DNA of 64,000 bases from Cupriavidus basilensis (GTDB taxonomy: Bacteria > Pseudomonadota > Gammaproteobacteria > Burkholderiales > Burkholderiaceae), in assembly GCF_029335485.1 (NCBI RefSeq), contig NZ_JARJLM010000158.1, positions 19,023 through 83,022 of the forward strand, given 5' to 3'. A program made the translations under genes and the position numbers. Positions within the stretch are counted from its first letter, which is position 1, and each line of letters begins with the position of its first letter. Under the pieces are notes generated by a model. The model was not told where the DNA came from. It worked only from the letters and a program-made list of their open reading frames with translations, and ran no database searches. Shown here in pieces: positions 35,539 to 43,980 of the stretch.

Positions 35539-36216
35539 ATGCCCGCGACCATGACCGAAACAGCCTGCACCACGTTCTCGCCAGAGGAGCGGCAGAGCTT
35601 CTACCGCCTTGTCGCGTCGCGCCGCGACATGCGGCACTTCATGGCGGGCGCCGCGGTCGACGAGGCGGTGTTGATGCGCGTCCTGCAGGCCGCGCACAGC
35701 GCCCCGTCCGTGGGCCTGATGCAGCCGTGGCGTTTCATCCGCATTGCCGACCCCGCACTGAGGCAGGACATCGCGGCCCTGGTCGAGACCGAGCGCCACC
35801 GGACAGCGGCGGCGCTGGGCGAACGCGATAGCGAATTCCTGCGCCTGAAGGTGGAAGGCGTGCGCGAGTGCGCCGAGCTGTTGGTGGTGGCGCTGGCGCC
35901 GGACGATGGCACCGTGTTCGGCCGCCGCACCATGCCGCGCGAGATGGCGCTGTGCTCGGCGGCCTGCGCCATTGAAAACCTCTGGCTGGCGGCGCGCGTG
36001 GAAAACCTGGGACTGGGCTGGGTGTCCATGTTCGAGCCCGGCGCGCTGGCAACCCTGTTGCGGCTGCCGCCGGGCGGCCTGCCGATCGCGATTCTCTGCC
36101 TGGGTCCGGTCGACGCCTTCTATCCCGCGCCCATGCTGGAACTGGAAGGCTGGCGCCAGGGACGCCCGCTGGCGGAGCTGCTGTGCACCGACCGCTGGAG
36201 CCAGCCCGCGGCCTGA
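35539..36216 (+). CDS. bluB: 5,6-dimethylbenzimidazole synthase
   Basis: This 225-residue nitroreductase-fold protein matches BluB, which breaks down reduced FMN with oxygen to make the lower ligand of cobalamin. Visible motifs are SRRDMRHF (FMN-binding), APSVGLMQPWRFI and the C-terminal LGPVDAFYPAPMLELEGW. The cell may thus make its own B12 lower ligand, although a cobalamin-independent MetE is encoded about 6 kb away. The ATG at 35539 was used; another at 35551 would shorten it by four residues. It stands alone downstream of metC. I see no cobalamin riboswitch in the 144-base gap in front. Confidence 0.85.
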   Translation: MPATMTETACTTFSPEERQSFYRLVASRRDMRHFMAGAAVDEAVLMRVLQAAHSAPSVGLMQPWRFIRIADPALRQDIAALVETERHRTAAALGERDSEFLRLKVEGVRECAELLVVALAPDDGTVFGRRTMPREMALCSAACAIENLWLAARVENLGLGWVSMFEPGALATLLRLPPGGLPIAILCLGPVDAFYPAPMLELEGWRQGRPLAELLCTDRWSQPAA

Positions 36217-36303
36217 ACGGCAGGCGGCCTGGAGGCGCGCCACCTTGCCGGGCCTCAAGCTTCAATCCTCAATCCTCAAAACCTGAAACCTGAAGCCCCA
36301 AGG

Positions 36304-36774
36304 TCAAGGCTCGACCGACGGCTCCCGCTTCATGCAGCGCAGCACGAAGGTGGAATGGCTGTGCCGCAGGCCCGGCAGCTTGTAGAGCTTGTGCCGCAAG
36401 AATTCCTCGTAGCCTTCCGTGCCGGCCACCGCCACCTTGATCAGGTAGTCGTATTCGCCGGTCAGCAGGTAGGCTTCCATCACTTCCGGCAACTCCGCCA
36501 GGGCTTCGCCGAAGCGGTCCAGCATGTCGTCATCGTGCCGGTCCAGCGTCACTTCGATCAGCACCGTGTCCGGCAGGCCCAGCGCCTTCTGGTTCAGCAG
36601 CGCGGCGTAGCCCTCGATCACGCCGCTTTCCTCCAGCGCGCGCACCCGGTTCCAGCAGGGCGTGGGCGACAGCCCGACCTGCTCGGCCAGCTTGAGGTTG
36701 GAGAGCCTGCCGTCACGCCGCAGCGCGCGCAGGATGCGCCGGTCGGTTCCATCCAGCTTTGGGGAGCTTGCCAT
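36304..36774 (-). CDS. Lrp/AsnC-family transcriptional regulator
   Basis: The 156-residue protein has an N-terminal HTH (residues 8-60, LDGTDRRILRALRRDGRLSN with VGLSPTPCWNRVRALEESG) and a C-terminal RAM/ACT-like domain (about 68-145, with GEYDYLIKVAVAGTEGYEEF). Lrp proteins sense amino acids and often control amino-acid transport or breakdown. It faces a small ACT-like gene across a 128-base gap that may hold its operator. The ATG at 36774 gives the usual N-terminus and has GGTGG eight bases before it; an upstream in-frame ATG at 36840 was rejected. Confidence 0.88.
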   Translation of the reverse strand: MASSPKLDGTDRRILRALRRDGRLSNLKLAEQVGLSPTPCWNRVRALEESGVIEGYAALLNQKALGLPDTVLIEVTLDRHDDDMLDRFGEALAELPEVMEAYLLTGEYDYLIKVAVAGTEGYEEFLRHKLYKLPGLRHSHSTFVLRCMKREPSVEP

Positions 36775-36902
36775 GGTTTTTACCACCCTACAGGAACAAT
36801 TCACCATCAACTTTAACACCAGTAGATGATTCGTCCTCAATCAAGGCAAATCTGGAGGCAATAAAGAAGCCCATTCTGAGGCAGCGCTGGTAGATTTATC
36901 GC

Positions 36903-37292
36903 ATGAACTCCGAGCCACATACCCCCTCCGCCTCCGACACCATGCCTACCCTGAACCTTGCACTGCGGCTTGAACGCAACGACCTCTTCGGCGCCATCGA
37001 ATGGACGCTCGCCAACGCCCGCCGCACCGGGCTCACCCTGATCGATCTGTGCTTCGGGCAGGCGGCCGCGCCCCACCAGCTCACGCTGTCGGTCGGCGCC
37101 GACAATGCGGACTTGCTGCCCTTGTTTCTCCGGCGCATGGAGAACGGCGCGGATGTGCTTGAAATCTTCGAGATCGCGGCCCCCGCCGATGCGCAGGCCG
37201 TTCCCGCCGTGGCAGCCGGTCCCAGCCCCTTCGATGCACCGCGGACCGTCCCCGTCGGCCATGCCCATGCGGCCCCGGCACAAGTCCAGTAG
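36903..37292 (+). CDS. Small ACT-like protein of unknown function
   Basis: The 129-residue protein has a core (about 15-90) with an ACT-domain-like beta-alpha pattern: LNLALRLERNDLFGAIEWTL, then RRTGLTLIDLCFGQ, HQLTLSVGAD and NGADVLEIFEI. This resembles the IlvM-type regulatory subunit of acetolactate synthase, but no catalytic ilvG-like gene is adjacent. The Pro/Ala-rich tail (about 95-129) is probably disordered. It diverges from an Lrp gene, which suggests amino-acid-linked regulation. The family call rests on pattern only. Confidence 0.6.
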   Translation: MNSEPHTPSASDTMPTLNLALRLERNDLFGAIEWTLANARRTGLTLIDLCFGQAAAPHQLTLSVGADNADLLPLFLRRMENGADVLEIFEIAAPADAQAVPAVAAGPSPFDAPRTVPVGHAHAAPAQVQ

Positions 37293-37322
37293 CCACGCGG
37301 CCCGGCCCCTGCCGCCGGCGCC

Positions 37323-38069
37323 TCAGCGCTGCTCGAAACTGCGCGTGAAATAAACCAGCCCGGCCTGCTCGCGCAACCGGTAGAGCAAAGCCGGGCGGCG
37401 CCCGGTTTCCTTCTGCGCGCCAAGATCTTCCAGCATCCCGCCCGCCAGCATCCTGGTGCGGAACGCTTTTTTCTCCAGCGAACGGCCGAGCACGAGTTCG
37501 TACACGTGCTGCAATTCGCCAAGCGTGAAGGCGGACGGCAGCAGGTGCGCGGGCAGCGAGGTGTACTCGGTCTTGCCGCGCACGCGATGCAGCGCTGCGC
37601 CCAGCAGGACAGCGTGATCGAACGCCAGCGGCATGGCAACGCCCTCGCCCTCCACCGGCGCCCAGCGCAAGTCGGCCGCGTTGCCTCCCTTTTGCAGCGC
37701 CAGCGTCTCGTCCGGCAACAAGGCCACGTACACGTGCGTGGTGGACCAGCCGCGCGGATCGCGCGTGGCGCTGCCCCAGCTGCCCACCTGCTCCAGGTAA
37801 GGACTGTCCACCCCGGTTTTTTCCGCCAGCTTGCGCAGGGCGCAGGCCTGCAGATCCCGATCCCGCGCGACATCGACAAAGCCGCCCGGCAGCGCCCAGC
37901 GGCCCGGGAAGGGCTCGCCCGCCTGTTGCGGGCGCTGCACCAGCAGCACCTGGAGGGAACCGGCGCGGATGGTCAGGATGACCACATCCACGGTGGTCAG
38001 CGGGCGGCGGAAGACCGCGTCGCCGGCGGCTTCGACCGGATCAGGAATAGGCTCGGAAGGCTTGGTCAT
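37323..38069 (-). CDS. nrtR: NrtR-type Nudix-related transcriptional repressor
   Basis: The 248-residue protein has an N-terminal Nudix domain (about 20-150) and a C-terminal winged helix (about 165-240). The Nudix box is broken: GGFVDVARDRDLQACALRKL followed by AEKTG has Arg where the first Glu should be, and Lys where the catalytic Glu of REx2EE should be. Loss of hydrolase residues together with the winged helix (FTLGELQHVYELVLGRSLEK, GRRPALLYRL) is the mark of NrtR regulators, which bind ADP-ribose-type ligands and repress NAD-metabolism genes. It diverges from an SPFH and NAD-kinase-like operon. The ATG at 38069 was chosen because a start at 38102 would sit on the predicted transcription start. 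Confidence 0.82.
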   Translation of the reverse strand: MTKPSEPIPDPVEAAGDAVFRRPLTTVDVVILTIRAGSLQVLLVQRPQQAGEPFPGRWALPGGFVDVARDRDLQACALRKLAEKTGVDSPYLEQVGSWGSATRDPRGWSTTHVYVALLPDETLALQKGGNAADLRWAPVEGEGVAMPLAFDHAVLLGAALHRVRGKTEYTSLPAHLLPSAFTLGELQHVYELVLGRSLEKKAFRTRMLAGGMLEDLGAQKETGRRPALLYRLREQAGLVYFTRSFEQR

Positions 38070-38115
38070 GTTGCGGGAGGGCTCCTTGTCGCGGCTGTTC
38101 ATGGCGGATTATAGG

Positions 38116-38144
38116 TTGACAAGTGGCACAGTGACACTTATATT
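38116..38144 (+). promoter_or_regulatory. Predicted promoter of the SPFH/NAD-kinase-like operon
   Basis: TTGACA and TATATT are separated by exactly 17 bases, about 85 bases before the SPFH start codon. On the other strand, TATAAT (38113 down to 38108) could serve the NrtR gene. The assignment is by hexamer match and spacing. Confidence 0.65.
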
Positions 38145-38163
38145 AGTGGCACTGACACACTTA
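38121..38163. promoter_or_regulatory. Two operator-like repeats overlapping both divergent promoters
   Basis: Site 1 (38121-38139) is a near palindrome: AAGTG-g-CAC, centre A, GTG-a-CACTT, filling the space between the -35 and -10 boxes. Site 2 (38145-38163) starts right after the -10 box. It matches site 1 (from 38122) as a direct repeat at 16 of 19 positions, both beginning AGTGGCAC. Binding of the divergent NrtR-like protein here would block transcription; this is inferred. Confidence 0.6.
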
Positions 38164-38227
38164 TTATCGCTTTTCGCTTGCCGGCGAAAGCGGGCAGACC
38201 ACCAGACACCACGGGAAAGGAACCACC

Positions 38228-39256
38228 ATGTTCGGCATCCGCTTCATCAAGGCAGACCCCACCACCTATCTGATGCAGATGAAGGGCGGCAAGATCCTGC
38301 GCGAAGGCAGCGGCCAGTCCTTCTACTATTACTCGCCCACCACGTCGCTGGTGGCCGTGCCCGTGGGCAGCCAGGTCCTGCCGTACATCTTCGAGCTGAT
38401 CACGGCCGACTTCCAGTCGGTGACGGTGCAGGGCAATCTCTCCTACCGCGTCGCCGAACCGCGCAAGACGGCAGCCATGCTCAACTTCGCGCTCAAGCCG
38501 GATGGCCGCAACTACGTCTCGGAAGATCCCCAGAACCTGCGCACCCGCGTCGAAGGCGTGGTGGAAGTGCTGGTGCAGCAGGCCGTCAGCGCCGAAACCC
38601 TGCGCTCGTCCCTGCAGGCCTCGGACCGCATGGCGCGCCAGGTCGAAGGCGCGCTGAAGACCCAGCCCGACGTGCTGGCGCTCGGGCTGGAGATCCTGTC
38701 CTTCTCGATGGTGGCGGTCAAGCCCCGCGCCGAAACCGCGCGTGCGCTGGAAGCCGAAATCCGCGAGCAAATCCTGAAGGCGGCCGACGACGCCATCTAC
38801 GCCCGCCGCAACGCTGCCGTCGAGAACGAACGCGCCATCAAGGAAAGCGAACTCGACACCGAGGTGGCGGTGGAACTCAAGCAGCGCACCATCCGCGAGA
38901 CCCAGATGGAAGCCGAAGCCGCGGTGCAGAAGAAGCAGGCGGAACTGGAGGCCAGCGCCATGGAGGCGCAGATCGCGCTGGAGGCGCGCCGCAAGGAATT
39001 CGTCGGCCTGGAAGCGGACAACACCCGCACCACCGCCGAGGCCGAAGCCCACCGCCTGGGCGCGGTCATGCAGGCACTGCAGGGGGCCGACGCGCGCATC
39101 GTGCAGGCGCTGGCCGCATCGGGCATGGCCCCCGGCCAGCTGATCGCACAGGCCTTTGGCGGCATTGCCGACAAGGCCGAGCGCATCGGGCAGCTGAATA
39201 TGTCGCCGGAGCTGCTGCAATCGCTGCTGGCCCCGCAGGGCAAGGGCCGCGGCTGA
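38228..39256 (+). CDS. SPFH-domain (stomatin/prohibitin-like) protein
   Basis: The 342-residue protein has an SPFH/band 7 domain at about residues 15-175 (VGSQVLPYIFELITADFQSV, EGVVEVLVQQAVSAETL). A long Glu/Ala/Arg-rich coiled coil (about 175-285) and a C-terminal assembly-like tail (AASGMAPGQLIAQAFGGIAD) follow. Unlike classical stomatins it has no N-terminal membrane helix, so it is probably cytosolic or peripherally attached. SPFH proteins oligomerise into rings that organise membrane microdomains or partner enzymes. It heads an operon with a NAD-kinase-like protein 62 bases downstream, under an NrtR-type repressor, which suggests a scaffold linked to NAD(P) metabolism. That role is inferred. 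Confidence 0.82.
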   Translation: MFGIRFIKADPTTYLMQMKGGKILREGSGQSFYYYSPTTSLVAVPVGSQVLPYIFELITADFQSVTVQGNLSYRVAEPRKTAAMLNFALKPDGRNYVSEDPQNLRTRVEGVVEVLVQQAVSAETLRSSLQASDRMARQVEGALKTQPDVLALGLEILSFSMVAVKPRAETARALEAEIREQILKAADDAIYARRNAAVENERAIKESELDTEVAVELKQRTIRETQMEAEAAVQKKQAELEASAMEAQIALEARRKEFVGLEADNTRTTAEAEAHRLGAVMQALQGADARIVQALAASGMAPGQLIAQAFGGIADKAERIGQLNMSPELLQSLLAPQGKGRG

Positions 39257-39318
39257 TCCCCGGCACGCGAACAGGTCATCCGCATTCAGGAACAGAAACA
39301 GGAACAGGAGCAACACGC

Positions 39319-40248
39319 ATGGGCACGGCCGCCGATCGCAAGGTAGTACTGGTGACACGCAAGACACGGCTGGAGGAACTGCTGGCGCGCTACCACTCGC
39401 TGGCGCAGGCACGCTTCTACCTGGAGCACCTCGGCGCGGACATCACCGATTACCAGCGCGAGCACGATGCCTACCTTGCCGCGCGCGAGCAGGTCAGCGC
39501 CGTGCTGTCGCGCTACCTGCGCAGGCAGGTGGTGGACCGGCAGTTCCTGCCCAACTTCCTGTTCGGGCCGGACGATATCGTGGTGGCGCTGGGCCAGGAC
39601 GGCCTCGTCGCCAACACCATGAAATACCTGAACGGCCAGCCGCTGCTCGGCGTGAACCCGGATCCGGGCCGCTACGACGGCGTGCTGCTGCCGTTCCAGG
39701 CGGGCGAACTGGCGCGCGTGCTGGCCGAAGCCATGCAGGACCGGCGCCCTGCCCGTCCGGTCACCATGGCGCGCGCCGAACTGTCGGACCAGCAGGTGCT
39801 GTACGCGGTCAACGACTTCTTCATCGGGCCGCGCAGCCACACCTCGGCGCGCTACGAAATCCAGCTCGGCGCGCGCAACGAGGTGCAATCGTCGAGCGGC
39901 GTCATTGTCTCCACGGGGCTTGGCTCCACGGCCTGGCTCAAGAGCATCGTCACCGGCGCGCGCGCCATCGCGCAGGCGGGCGACGGCGCCGGTACACCCT
40001 ATCAGCCCTTGCCATGGGACGCGGACCGGCTGGTGTTCGCCGTGCGCGAGCCCTTTCCCAGCCGCGCCAGCAATACCACCCTGGTGTATGGCGACATCCC
40101 GCGCGGGCAGCAGATCGTGCTGCGCTCGCTGATGCCCGAGAGCGGCGTGATCTTCAGCGATGGCATCGAAGCGGATTTCCTGCAGTTCAACGCCGGCACC
40201 GAAGCCCGCATCGGCGTGGCTGAACGCTGCGGGCAGCTGGTGCAGTAG
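39319..40248 (+). CDS. NAD kinase-like protein (diacylglycerol/NAD kinase fold)
   Basis: This 309-residue protein resembles ATP-NAD kinases. The phosphate-binding motif normally GGDG reads GQDG at residues 92-95 (DIVVALGQDGLVAN). A NE-like motif appears as YAVNDFFIGP near 160, and the STPTGSTAYS motif as SSGVIVSTGLGSTAW near 195. The catalytic Asp of GGDG is kept, while the second Gly and the Asp before GLI(V)ST are changed (SSG). It may phosphorylate NAD, another nucleotide or a lipid, or may bind NAD without catalysis. AGGAG nine bases before the ATG supports the start. It follows the SPFH gene and is probably co-transcribed from the NrtR-controlled promoter. Confidence 0.75.
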   Translation: MGTAADRKVVLVTRKTRLEELLARYHSLAQARFYLEHLGADITDYQREHDAYLAAREQVSAVLSRYLRRQVVDRQFLPNFLFGPDDIVVALGQDGLVANTMKYLNGQPLLGVNPDPGRYDGVLLPFQAGELARVLAEAMQDRRPARPVTMARAELSDQQVLYAVNDFFIGPRSHTSARYEIQLGARNEVQSSSGVIVSTGLGSTAWLKSIVTGARAIAQAGDGAGTPYQPLPWDADRLVFAVREPFPSRASNTTLVYGDIPRGQQIVLRSLMPESGVIFSDGIEADFLQFNAGTEARIGVAERCGQLVQ

Positions 40249-40262
40249 CGCGCCGCCGCCCG

Positions 40263-41186
40263 CTAGGCGGCTTCGGGCAGCAGTTCGATGCCGTCCAGTT
40301 CGGCGGCGCAGGTATCGCGCACGATGGCAACGAAATCGCGCACGTATGGCCGCACCGCCAGCGCGGCCGGGGTGGTGGCGTAAAGCTCGCTCCACAGGCC
40401 CTTGGCGCCAATGCGCTTGGCCAGCACATAGTCGTGGTCGACATAGTTCTTCACGCCCCAGTTCGGCAGCGCGGCCACGCCGCGGCGGCTGGCCACCAGC
40501 TGCAGCACCGCCACGGTCAGCTCCGCCGTGCGCCGCTGCAGCTTGATGCCGGCTGGCTCCAGCACCTCGCGGATCAGGTCGATGCGCTGCTCCGGCACCG
40601 GGTAGGTGATCAGGGTTTCGCCGGCCAGGTCGGCCGCCTCGATGCGGCGCTTGTTGCGCAGGCGATGCTCGTTGGCGATCACCGCCAGGATCTCGAAACG
40701 AAACAGCGGCGCCACCGCCAGGCCGCGCCTGGCCTGCGGCAACGAGCCGATCACCATATCCGTGCGGCCTTCGGCCAGCAACGCCAGCGGATCGGCATGA
40801 AAGCCCGCGACCAGATCCACCTCCACCTCCGGCCAGCGCCGGCGGAACTCGTCCATGACCGGCATCAGCCAGTCGAAGCAGGTGTGGCACTCCAGCACGA
40901 TGCGCAGCTCCCCGCGCGTATCGCCCTTGAGGCGGGTCAGGTCGCGCTCGGCGGTGCTGATCGCCGCGAGCGTCTCGCGCGCCAGCACCAGCAGGCGCTC
41001 GCCGGCAGGGGTGAAGCGCAGGCCCTGCCGGGTACGGTCGAACAGCGGCAGGCCGTAATGCGCCTCGATGCCCTTGATCTGGTGCGACAGCGCCGACTGG
41101 CTCAGATGCACGCGCTCGGCGGCCATGGCCAGCTTGCCGGACTCGGCGATCGCCACCAGCGAGCGCAGGTGCCTGACTTCGATCAC
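40263..41186 (-). CDS. metR: MetR, LysR-type activator of methionine synthesis
   Basis: The 307-residue LysR protein matches MetR closely. The N-terminus IEVRHLRSLVAIAESGKLAM, the QSALSHQIKGIE recognition helix, the effector region ECHTCFDWLMPVM (compare ECHSC in E. coli MetR), and ITYPVPEQRIDLIREVLEPAG are all characteristic. MetR uses homocysteine as co-activator and controls metE. The start is a GTG at 41186 with GGGAG six bases before it, matching the E. coli N-terminus; the ATG at 41201 has no ribosome site. It is divergent from metE, with a perfect MetR box between them. Confidence 0.93.
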   Translation of the reverse strand: MIEVRHLRSLVAIAESGKLAMAAERVHLSQSALSHQIKGIEAHYGLPLFDRTRQGLRFTPAGERLLVLARETLAAISTAERDLTRLKGDTRGELRIVLECHTCFDWLMPVMDEFRRRWPEVEVDLVAGFHADPLALLAEGRTDMVIGSLPQARRGLAVAPLFRFEILAVIANEHRLRNKRRIEAADLAGETLITYPVPEQRIDLIREVLEPAGIKLQRRTAELTVAVLQLVASRRGVAALPNWGVKNYVDHDYVLAKRIGAKGLWSELYATTPAALAVRPYVRDFVAIVRDTCAAELDGIELLPEAA

Positions 41187-41259
41187 AAGGGACTCCCACA
41201 TTGAGGTAACTGGCCGGCCCGGCGCGCCGCGCCTCCGGACTCGCGCCGGAACGGCTTCG

Positions 41260-41276
41260 TATGAAAATGATTCATA
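41260..41276. promoter_or_regulatory. MetR box between metR and metE
   Basis: TATGAA-AATGA-TTCATA is a perfect inverted repeat that contains the published MetR consensus TGAA-N5-TTCA. It lies about 86 bases before the metE start and 74 before metR. Confidence 0.85.
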
Positions 41277-41361
41277 TAGTGTTTAAATCTTATCGCTTGA
41301 TTCATTTTACGCCGGATTCCACACTGGGCGCCATCGTCACATCTCAAATTCGGAGCATTGC

Positions 41362-43752
41362 ATGGCACGCACCCATATCGCGGGCTTCCCCCGCATCGGC
41401 GCCCGGCGCGAACTGAAGTTCGCCCAGGAAGCGTTCTGGCGCGGCGAAACGGACGAAGCCAACCTGCGCCAGGTTGCCGCCGGCCTGCGCCAGCAGCACT
41501 GGCAGTCGCAGGCGCAAGCCGGGCTGGACAGCGTGGCGGCGGGCGACTTCGCCTACTACGATCAGGTGCTGGGCCTGAGCGCGCTGCTTGGCGCCCTGCC
41601 CGCGCGCTTCGGCTTCGACCCGAAGCAACTGAGCCTGGCCCAGTACTTCGAGCTGGCGCGCGGCAACAAGGCGCAGCCGGCCATGGAAATGACCAAGTGG
41701 TTCGATACCAATTACCACTACCTGGTCCCCGAACTCGGCCCGGATACCCGCTTCGACGGCGGCGTGGACTGGTTCTTCGACGAGCTCGACGAAGCCCTGG
41801 CGCTGGGCCTGGCCGCCAAGCCCGTGCTGATCGGGCCGGTCACTTACCTGCTGTTGTCCAAGACCCATGTGGACGGCTTCGACCGCCTGAGCCTGCTGCC
41901 CGGCCTCGTGGCTGCCTACCGCCGCATCCTGGCCCGCCTGCGCGAGCGCGGCATCGAATGGGTGCAGATCGACGAGCCCGCGCTGTGCCTGGACCTGGCC
42001 CCGGCATGGCTCGACGCCTACCACAGCGCCTTTGCCGGGCTGGCCGGGTCCGGCGTGAAGCTGCTGCTCGCCACTTACTTCGACAGCGCCGCCGACCATG
42101 CCGCGCGCGCCGCCGCGCTGCCGGTGCAGGGATTCCACATCGACCTGGTGCGCGCCCCGCAACAACTCGACGCCTGGCTCGCGGTCCTGCCCGCCGGCGC
42201 CGTGCTATCCGCAGGCGTGATCGACGGGCGCAATATCTGGCGCGCCGACCTGCGGCGCGCGCTGGCGCTGCTGGCACCGCTGCATGCCCGGCTGGGCGAG
42301 CGCCTGTGGGTGGCGCCGTCGTGCTCGCTGCTGCATGTGCCGGTCTCGCTGGAAGCCGAGCACAAGCTCGATGCGGAAATCAAGACCTGGCTGGCCTTCG
42401 CCACCGAGAAGCTGGCGGAAGTCAGCGTGCTGGCCCGTGCGTTGAACGAGGGCGAAAGCGCGGTCGCCGCCGAGCTGGCCGCCGCCGATGCCGCGCTGGC
42501 TTCACGCCGCGACTCGCGCCGCGTGGTCAACCGGCAGGTGCAGGCACGCGTGGCAGCCGTCACCGCCGCGATGGCCGAGCGCCAGAGCCCCTTCCAGGCC
42601 CGCATCGAGCGCCAGCGCGCAGCGCTGCAACTGCCGCCGCTGCCAACCACCACCATCGGCTCCTTCCCGCAGACCGTGGCGATCCGCCAGACGCGCGCCG
42701 CCTACCGCCGCGGCGACATCGGCGCGCTGGACTACCTGCAACGCATCCGCGCCGAGATCGAGACTGCCGTGCGCAAGCAGGAGGCCCTCGGCCTGGACGT
42801 GCTGGTGCACGGCGAAGCCGAGCGCAACGACATGGTCGAGTACTTCGGCGAGCAACTGTGCGGCTACGCGTTCACCGACAACGGCTGGGTGCAGAGCTAC
42901 GGTTCGCGCTGCGTCAAGCCGCCCGTGATCTATGGCGATGTGTACCGCCCCGAGCCCATGACCGTGGAAACCACGCGCTATGCGCAGTCGCTGACCGAGC
43001 GCCCGATGAAGGGCATGCTGACCGGGCCGGTCACCATGCTGCAATGGTCCTTCGTGCGCGACGACCAGCCGCGTGCCACCACCGCGCTGCAGCTCGCGCT
43101 GGCGATCCGCGACGAAGTCTCGGACCTGGAACAGGCCGGCATCCGCATCATCCAGATCGACGAACCCGCCTTGCGCGAAGGACTGCCGCTGCGCAAGGGC
43201 GACTGGACCGCGTACCTGGACTGGGCCGTGCATGCGTTCAAGATCTCGGCTGCCTCGGTGGCGGATGAAACGCAGATCCACACCCATATGTGCTACGCCG
43301 AGTTCAATGACATCCTGCCCGCCATTGCCGCGCTGGACGCCGACGTGATCACCATTGAAACCTCGCGCTCGGCCATGGAACTGCTCGAAGGCTTCGGTGC
43401 GTTCGACTATCCCAACGAGATCGGACCGGGCGTGTACGACATCCATTCGCCGCGCGTACCGGGCGTGGATGCCATCACGCACCTGCTCGAGCGGGCCTGC
43501 GAGGTGATTCCGCCGCAGCGGCTGTGGGTCAATCCCGATTGCGGGTTGAAGACGCGCGCCTGGCCGGAGACCGAAGCCGCGCTGGCCAATATGGTGGCCG
43601 CCGCGCGCGGCCTGCGCGAGCGCATCGGCAAGGCCGGCGCGACCCGGTGGCAGCGCGCGCCGCGCCGCGCCGGGCTGGGCGGCCACGCCGCGCCGCGGAC
43701 GACGGGCCACGCGGCAGGCTGCACCGATTGCGCAAGCCAGGCGGTCGCTTGA
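41362..43752 (+). CDS. metE: Cobalamin-independent methionine synthase
   Basis: The 796-residue enzyme transfers a methyl group from methyltetrahydrofolate (polyglutamate) to homocysteine. It opens with [20 protein letters not shown], which binds folate/homocysteine. It has [20 protein letters not shown] near residue 535 and the zinc ligands [11 protein letters not shown] near 638 and NPDCGLKTR near 722. The catalytic C-terminal barrel ends near residue 755; a further stretch of about 40 residues (rich in Ala, Gly and Arg, with CTDCAS) goes beyond the usual end and is not part of the fold. GGAG seven bases before the ATG supports the start. The gene is controlled by MetR and followed by a strong terminator. 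Confidence 0.95.
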   Translation: MARTHIAGFPRIGARRELKFAQEAFWRGETDEANLRQVAAGLRQQHWQSQAQAGLDSVAAGDFAYYDQVLGLSALLGALPARFGFDPKQLSLAQYFELARGNKAQPAMEMTKWFDTNYHYLVPELGPDTRFDGGVDWFFDELDEALALGLAAKPVLIGPVTYLLLSKTHVDGFDRLSLLPGLVAAYRRILARLRERGIEWVQIDEPALCLDLAPAWLDAYHSAFAGLAGSGVKLLLATYFDSAADHAARAAALPVQGFHIDLVRAPQQLDAWLAVLPAGAVLSAGVIDGRNIWRADLRRALALLAPLHARLGERLWVAPSCSLLHVPVSLEAEHKLDAEIKTWLAFATEKLAEVSVLARALNEGESAVAAELAAADAALASRRDSRRVVNRQVQARVAAVTAAMAERQSPFQARIERQRAALQLPPLPTTTIGSFPQTVAIRQTRAAYRRGDIGALDYLQRIRAEIETAVRKQEALGLDVLVHGEAERNDMVEYFGEQLCGYAFTDNGWVQSYGSRCVKPPVIYGDVYRPEPMTVETTRYAQSLTERPMKGMLTGPVTMLQWSFVRDDQPRATTALQLALAIRDEVSDLEQAGIRIIQIDEPALREGLPLRKGDWTAYLDWAVHAFKISAASVADETQIHTHMCYAEFNDILPAIAALDADVITIETSRSAMELLEGFGAFDYPNEIGPGVYDIHSPRVPGVDAITHLLERACEVIPPQRLWVNPDCGLKTRAWPETEAALANMVAAARGLRERIGKAGATRWQRAPRRAGLGGHAAPRTTGHAAGCTDCASQAVA

Positions 43753-43762
43753 GCCTGCTGCC

Positions 43763-43810
43763 GGCCGGCCGGCGCGGTTAGCGCACGAGCCGGCCGGCCA
43801 TCTCTTTTTT
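43763..43810 (+). terminator. Intrinsic terminator of metE
   Basis: An 11-base-pair GC stem (43763-43773 with 43789-43799) is followed by TCTCTTTTTT. It begins just after the metE stop. Confidence 0.75.
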
Positions 43811-43843
43811 CCCTTGGCGATGGTCTGTACCGGCGGCTCGCTC

Positions 43844-43887
43844 GCATGAATGCGCCCGGACGCATTTATGCGGCACTGTGTCGCATA
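43844..43887. promoter_or_regulatory. Two overlapping palindromes upstream of the TonB receptor
   Basis: The first palindrome has arms GCATGAATGCG (43844-43854) and CGCATTTATGC (43861-43871), one mismatch. The second (43867-43887) has TATGCG and CGCATA outside and CAC/GTG inside. Together they hold four ATGCG half-sites in alternating orientation, about 95-135 bases before the receptor start. A regulator binding site is likely, but I cannot name the protein. Confidence 0.5.
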
Positions 43888-43980
43888 GCGCGCGGGCGGT
43901 GCTGTTCCGTATCGTAGGCGGCTATCCAAGCACGATGAAAAGGCGCGGCCCAATGCAGGTTCGGCGCCACAAGGGAAAAC

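Noticed and set aside
36255-36300. Short tandem repeats (AATCCTC, ACCTGAA) after bluB
   Set aside because: Only two copies each; consistent with simple sequence drift and no structural role seen.
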